From JBBSGC01 sp038254525 (lineage in GTDB: Bacteria > Actinomycetota > Actinomycetes > Propionibacteriales > Nocardioidaceae), in assembly GCA_038254525.1 (NCBI GenBank), contig JBBSGC010000091.1:1-8022 (forward strand): a DNA stretch of 8,022 nucleotides, in the 5' to 3' direction. This document shows positions 5,685 to 8,022 of the stretch, piece after piece (position 1 is the first letter of the stretch; each line of letters opens with the position of its first letter). Both the position numbers and the translations under genes were made by a program. A model generated the notes under the pieces. That model saw nothing but the letters and a program-made list of their open reading frames with translations. It did no database searches and was not told the DNA's origin.

Positions 5685-7042
5685 ATGCTCTCGATCAGTT
5701 TGTGGACGCGTTCGTCGTGCGAGCGGAACGGGTCCTTGCACAAGACGGTGCGCTGGGCCTGGTCGTTGAGCTTCAGGTGCACCCAGTCGACCGTGAAGTC
5801 GCGGCGGCGTTCCTGTGCCCGACGGATGAACTCACCGCGCAGTCGCGCGCGGGTCGTCTGCGGCGCCACCGACTTGGCGGTGAAGATCGCTAGGTCGCTC
5901 GTCGCGCGGGCCACGGCGCCGCGGCGCTCCAGTAGGTAGTAGAGCCCGCGGTCACGGTGGATGTCGTGATAGCTGAGGTCGAGCTGCGCGATCCGGGGAT
6001 GTCCCCAACCGAGGTCGTGCCTGGTCCGGTAGCGCTCGATCAGCGCGTATTTGATCACCCAGTCGATCTCGCGCTCGACCAGCGAGAGGTCCTCGGACTC
6101 GACGGCCTTGAGGGTGCGCTCCCACAGGTCCAGGACCTTGTCGATCGTCGGGGTGTGCAGGTCGCGCCGGTCGACGAAGTTGCCGGCCTTCGCGAAGTAC
6201 TCCGACTGGATCTCCAGTGCGCTGGCCTCCCGGCCGTTCACCAGGCGTACGCGACGGCGCCCGGTCATGTCGTGGGAGATCTCTCGGATGGCCCGGATCG
6301 GGTTCTCGAGCGTGAGGTCACGCATCACCACTCCCTCCTCGATCATCCGGAGGACCAGGTCGGTGGTCGCCACCTTCAGCAGCGTCGTGGTCTCGCTCAT
6401 GTTGGAGTCGCCAACAATCACGTGCAGCCGCCGGAAGCGCTCAGCGTCGGCGTGTGGCTCGTCGCGGGTGTTGATGATCGGTCTCGACCGGGTGGTCGCG
6501 CTGGAGACCCCCTCCCAGATGTGCTCGGCGCGCTGGCTGATCGAGTAGACGGTGCCGCGCGGGGTCTGCAGCACCTTGCCGGCACCGCAGATCAGCTGTC
6601 GGGTCACCAGGAACGGGATGAGTACGTCGGCCATCCGGTTGAACTCGCCGTGCCGGCCCACCAGGTAGTTCTCATGGCAGCCGTAGGAGTTGCCGGCGGA
6701 GTCGGTGTTGTTCTTGAACAGATAGACGTCACCGACGACGCCGTCGTCGTGCAGCCGGCGTTGCGCGTCGACCAGCAGGCCCTCGAGGATGCGTTCGCCG
6801 GCCTTGTCGTGGCCGACCAGCTCGACGATGTCGTCGCACTCGGGTGTCGCGTACTCCGGATGGCTGCCGACGTCTAGATACAGCCGGGCGCCGTTGCGCA
6901 GGAACACATTGCTGCTGCGCCCCCAGGACACGACGCGACGGAACAGGTACCGGGCCACCTCGTCGGGACTCAAGCGTCGTTGGCCACGGAACGTGCACGT
7001 GACGCCGTACTCGTTCTCGATCCCGAAGATCCGCCGGTCCAC
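5681..7042 (-). CDS. pafA: Pup-protein ligase PafA
   Basis: PafA uses ATP to phosphorylate the C-terminal Glu of Pup and joins it to a lysine of target proteins, marking them for the mycobacterial-type proteasome. The 453-residue product matches M. tuberculosis PafA (452 residues) from the first residue to the end. Key features: RRIFGIENEYGVTC at the start with the Mg/ATP-binding Glu9; RNGARLYLDVGSHPEYAT (49-66) with Asp57, the catalytic base equivalent to C. glutamicum Asp64; NNTDSAGNSYGCHEN (111-125); SATTRSRPIINTRDEPHAD (181-199); and the C-terminal LNDQAQRTVLCKDPFRSHDERV. PafA rather than Dop is indicated by the C-terminus and the absence of the Dop loop insertion. GTG at 7042 aligns with the family start. 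No Shine-Dalgarno is seen but TACGCT lies 6 nt upstream, suggesting a leaderless transcript. The FKBP gene is coupled downstream; no prcBA, pup or dop lies upstream within the window. Confidence 0.98.
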   Translation of the reverse strand: MDRRIFGIENEYGVTCTFRGQRRLSPDEVARYLFRRVVSWGRSSNVFLRNGARLYLDVGSHPEYATPECDDIVELVGHDKAGERILEGLLVDAQRRLHDDGVVGDVYLFKNNTDSAGNSYGCHENYLVGRHGEFNRMADVLIPFLVTRQLICGAGKVLQTPRGTVYSISQRAEHIWEGVSSATTRSRPIINTRDEPHADAERFRRLHVIVGDSNMSETTTLLKVATTDLVLRMIEEGVVMRDLTLENPIRAIREISHDMTGRRRVRLVNGREASALEIQSEYFAKAGNFVDRRDLHTPTIDKVLDLWERTLKAVESEDLSLVEREIDWVIKYALIERYRTRHDLGWGHPRIAQLDLSYHDIHRDRGLYYLLERRGAVARATSDLAIFTAKSVAPQTTRARLRGEFIRRAQERRRDFTVDWVHLKLNDQAQRTVLCKDPFRSHDERVHKLIESM

Positions 7043-7048
7043 CAGGAC

Positions 7049-7054
7049 AGCGTA
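7049..7054 (-). promoter_or_regulatory. Candidate -10 box for a leaderless pafA transcript
   Basis: On the minus strand TACGCT (TAnnnT form) ends 6 nt before the pafA GTG at 7042, so transcription would begin at or next to the start codon. No purine-rich ribosome site precedes the GTG, consistent with leaderless translation, which is common in actinobacteria. No recognisable -35 box at 16-18 nt, and no match to a PafBC-type motif. The rest of the 168-nt gap to the divergent gene shows no clear plus-strand promoter. Confidence 0.4.
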
Positions 7055-7210
7055 GGCGCAGGTTCCCCGCACCGGCTGCGCGTGCTGTCGTCGCCAGGCG
7101 GGGGCCGTCGCCGGGTCGCCGCGGGTCGTACCACCACTGGACGATGACGCGCTGCCCTTGCCCGCCCGCACCGTGGAGACACCAGAGCAACACGACGAAA
7201 GGACGCCATC

Positions 7211-7597
7211 ATGTCTCATCGCTCTTTCACCGCCGGTGCCGCAGCACTGAGCGCTGTGGCCCTCAGCCTCACCCTGGCGCCTGCCGCTTCGGCAAGCGGC
7301 GGGGACGACCAGGTCAACCAAGGCTCATGCTCCGCAGCGTCCACCTGGAAGCTCAAGGCCGGTCCCGACGACGGACGTATCGAGATAGAGGGCGAGGTGG
7401 ACAGCAACGTCGTCGGACAGATCTGGAACTGGCGGATCCTCCACAACGGCGGCGTCTCCGCACGGGGCACCAGCACCACGTCCGGGCCCAGTGGCTCCTT
7501 CGAGGTGCGACGCCGGCTGGTGAACACCGCGGGAAGTGACCAGATCGGCTGGCGGGCTCGCAACCCCAAGTCCGGTGAGGTCTGCCGCGTGGACTGA
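7211..7597 (+). CDS. Small secreted protein, function unknown
   Basis: The 128-residue product has a clear Sec signal peptide: SHRS basic start, a hydrophobic stretch (about 8-22) and an Ala-rich cleavage region, probably after ASA at residue 28. The mature part of about 100 residues is soluble and rich in alternating polar and hydrophobic residues (STWKLKAGPDDGRIEIEGEV, SGSFEVRRRLVN), which suggests a beta-sandwich. Its only cysteines, Cys40 and Cys125, frame the mature domain and could form a disulfide. It resembles a loose group of secreted actinobacterial hypothetical proteins with CSxxSTWKLK and PSGSFEVRR motifs; no function is known to me. The ATG start has a good site, AAAGGA at 7198-7203, 7 nt upstream. 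It diverges from pafA over 168 nt and precedes the sensor gene on the same strand. Confidence 0.85.
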   Translation: MSHRSFTAGAAALSAVALSLTLAPAASASGGDDQVNQGSCSAASTWKLKAGPDDGRIEIEGEVDSNVVGQIWNWRILHNGGVSARGTSTTSGPSGSFEVRRRLVNTAGSDQIGWRARNPKSGEVCRVD

Positions 7598-7701
7598 CTG
7601 TTTGACAGACTTCGGATCCGACGTACGACCGGGTTCGCCCCGTCCCGGTCGACCGAGTCCCCGTCCCGGGAGTCCAGCTGCCCACTACCGAAGTCACAGC
7701 C
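7598..7701 (+). other. Intergenic spacer rich in inverted repeats
   Basis: This 104-nt stretch after the secreted-protein stop contains several dyads: GACCGGG at 7627-7633 with CCCGGTC at 7644-7650 (7-bp stem, 10-nt loop), the perfect palindrome CGGTCGACCG at 7646-7655, and TCCCGGGA at 7664-7671. A TTGACA sequence (7602-7607) sits 16 nt from TACGAC (7624-7629), a possible but weak promoter for the downstream gene. The downstream reading frame stays open back to 7606 with no start codon before 7702. Confidence 0.4.
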
Positions 7702-7740
7702 GTGCGGCACCGTTTCCCCGGGGCCGCACGGCACGTTTCT
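7699..7740 (+). terminator. Hairpin resembling a terminator after the secreted-protein gene
   Basis: GCCGTGCGGC at 7699-7708 pairs perfectly with GCCGCACGGC at 7723-7732, a 10-bp GC-rich stem with a 14-nt loop, followed by a short T-rich run ACGTTTCT (7733-7740). It would fit an intrinsic terminator for the gene ending at 7597, although the T-tract is weak and it lies about 100 nt past the stop. It also covers the first possible GTG start (7702) of the kinase gene, so it could alternatively be a leader or translation-control structure. Confidence 0.45.
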
Positions 7741-8022
7741 GAGCGGCCGCGCCGGCGGCACCGGTTCGGACCGGTGGCCCAGTTCCTCGCGGCGGGGATC
7801 GTCGCCCTGGTCGTGCTGATCGTGGTCTCGGGGTGGTTCGGGCAACGGGCAGCGGTGACGCAGGCGGTCGAGGATGCAGAGCGGACCACTCAGGTGCTCG
7901 CGCCGTCGGCGGTCCAACCCGCCCTCACCCGTGGTCTGGTCGACGGCCGCGCTGCGGCTCTCGACCGGTTCGACCGGCTCGTCCGAAGCCGGATCCTGAT
8001 CGGCGACGTCCTGCGCGTGAAG
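7702..8022 (+). CDS. Membrane sensor, probable histidine kinase (N-terminal part, cut by window end)
   Basis: An open frame continues to the last base. From GTG 7702 the product has an Arg-rich cytoplasmic start (RPRRRHRFGP), one transmembrane helix (about 27-46, QFLAAGIVALVVLIVVSGWF) and then an extracytoplasmic helical segment (RAAVTQAVEDAERTTQVLA, then LDRFDRLVRSRILIGDVLRVK). This pattern, ending in a region like those read VRVKLW in related proteins, is typical of the sensor half of actinobacterial NarL-type histidine kinases; kinase and ATPase domains would lie beyond the window, so the identity is inference. GTG 7774 (MAQFLAAGIV) is an alternative start, and is favoured if the hairpin at 7699-7732 is a terminator. 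Neither has a good ribosome site. A response regulator gene would be expected downstream. Confidence 0.6.
   Translation, partial: MRHRFPGAARHVSERPRRRHRFGPVAQFLAAGIVALVVLIVVSGWFGQRAAVTQAVEDAERTTQVLAPSAVQPALTRGLVDGRAAALDRFDRLVRSRILIGDVLRVK

Noticed and set aside
5685..5741. Upstream ATG for the FKBP lipoprotein
   Set aside because: It lies well inside pafA and adds a hydrophilic stretch before the signal peptide; the GTGA overlap at 5681-5684 is a better start.
7043..7321. N-terminal extension of pafA in the same frame
   Set aside because: It would overlap the secreted-protein gene, and the family N-terminus begins at the GTG at 7042.
7424..7740. Minus-strand frames opposite the secreted protein and spacer
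   Set aside because: Arg/Pro-rich shadow frames with no start signals; the plus-strand gene has a signal peptide and ribosome site.

Overview
The window is GC-rich actinobacterial chromosome (strong G/C preference at third codon positions; seven of the ten genes most simply start with GTG). It holds the pafA / pafBC / tatAC neighbourhood linked to the Pup-proteasome system. Gene content and a Nocardioidaceae-like sensor kinase and secreted protein suggest the order Propionibacteriales, but that placement is only an impression.

Layout, left to right. At 1-102 (minus) is the 5' end of a small unrecognised gene just after tatC. Next come tatC (112-1017) and tatA (1043-1396), the Tat translocase subunits. 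pafC (1468-2439) and pafB (2436-3398) follow, both minus and overlapping by 4 nt; they encode the two WYL-domain halves of a DNA-damage-responsive transcription activator. A DUF3866 gene (3460-4590, plus) diverges from pafB. Between its stop and the convergent FKBP gene lies a block of 22-nt tandem repeats (about 4573-4690). On the minus strand are a lipoprotein with two FKBP-type peptidyl-prolyl isomerase domains (4686-5684) and pafA, the Pup ligase (5681-7042), again overlapping by 4 nt. Divergent from pafA are a small secreted protein (7211-7597) and the start of a membrane sensor kinase, probably a histidine kinase (from about 7702, cut by the window end). No gap between genes exceeds about 170 nt.

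How they work together: PafA attaches Pup to substrate proteins. PafBC controls a damage regulon and is historically co-encoded with PafA. The FKBP lipoprotein would fold proteins outside the membrane, and TatAC exports folded proteins. The usual partners upstream of pafA (prcA, prcB, pup, dop) are absent here, and a secreted protein plus a sensor gene occupy that place.

Items most worth a second look: the 22-nt repeat block that begins inside the DUF3866 coding end; the detachment of pafA from proteasome genes; the two-domain FKBP coupled to pafA; the unstudied DUF3866 gene sharing a promoter region with pafB; and the dense inverted repeats between the secreted protein and the kinase. No CRISPR array, tRNA, rRNA, IS element or phage gene was seen.
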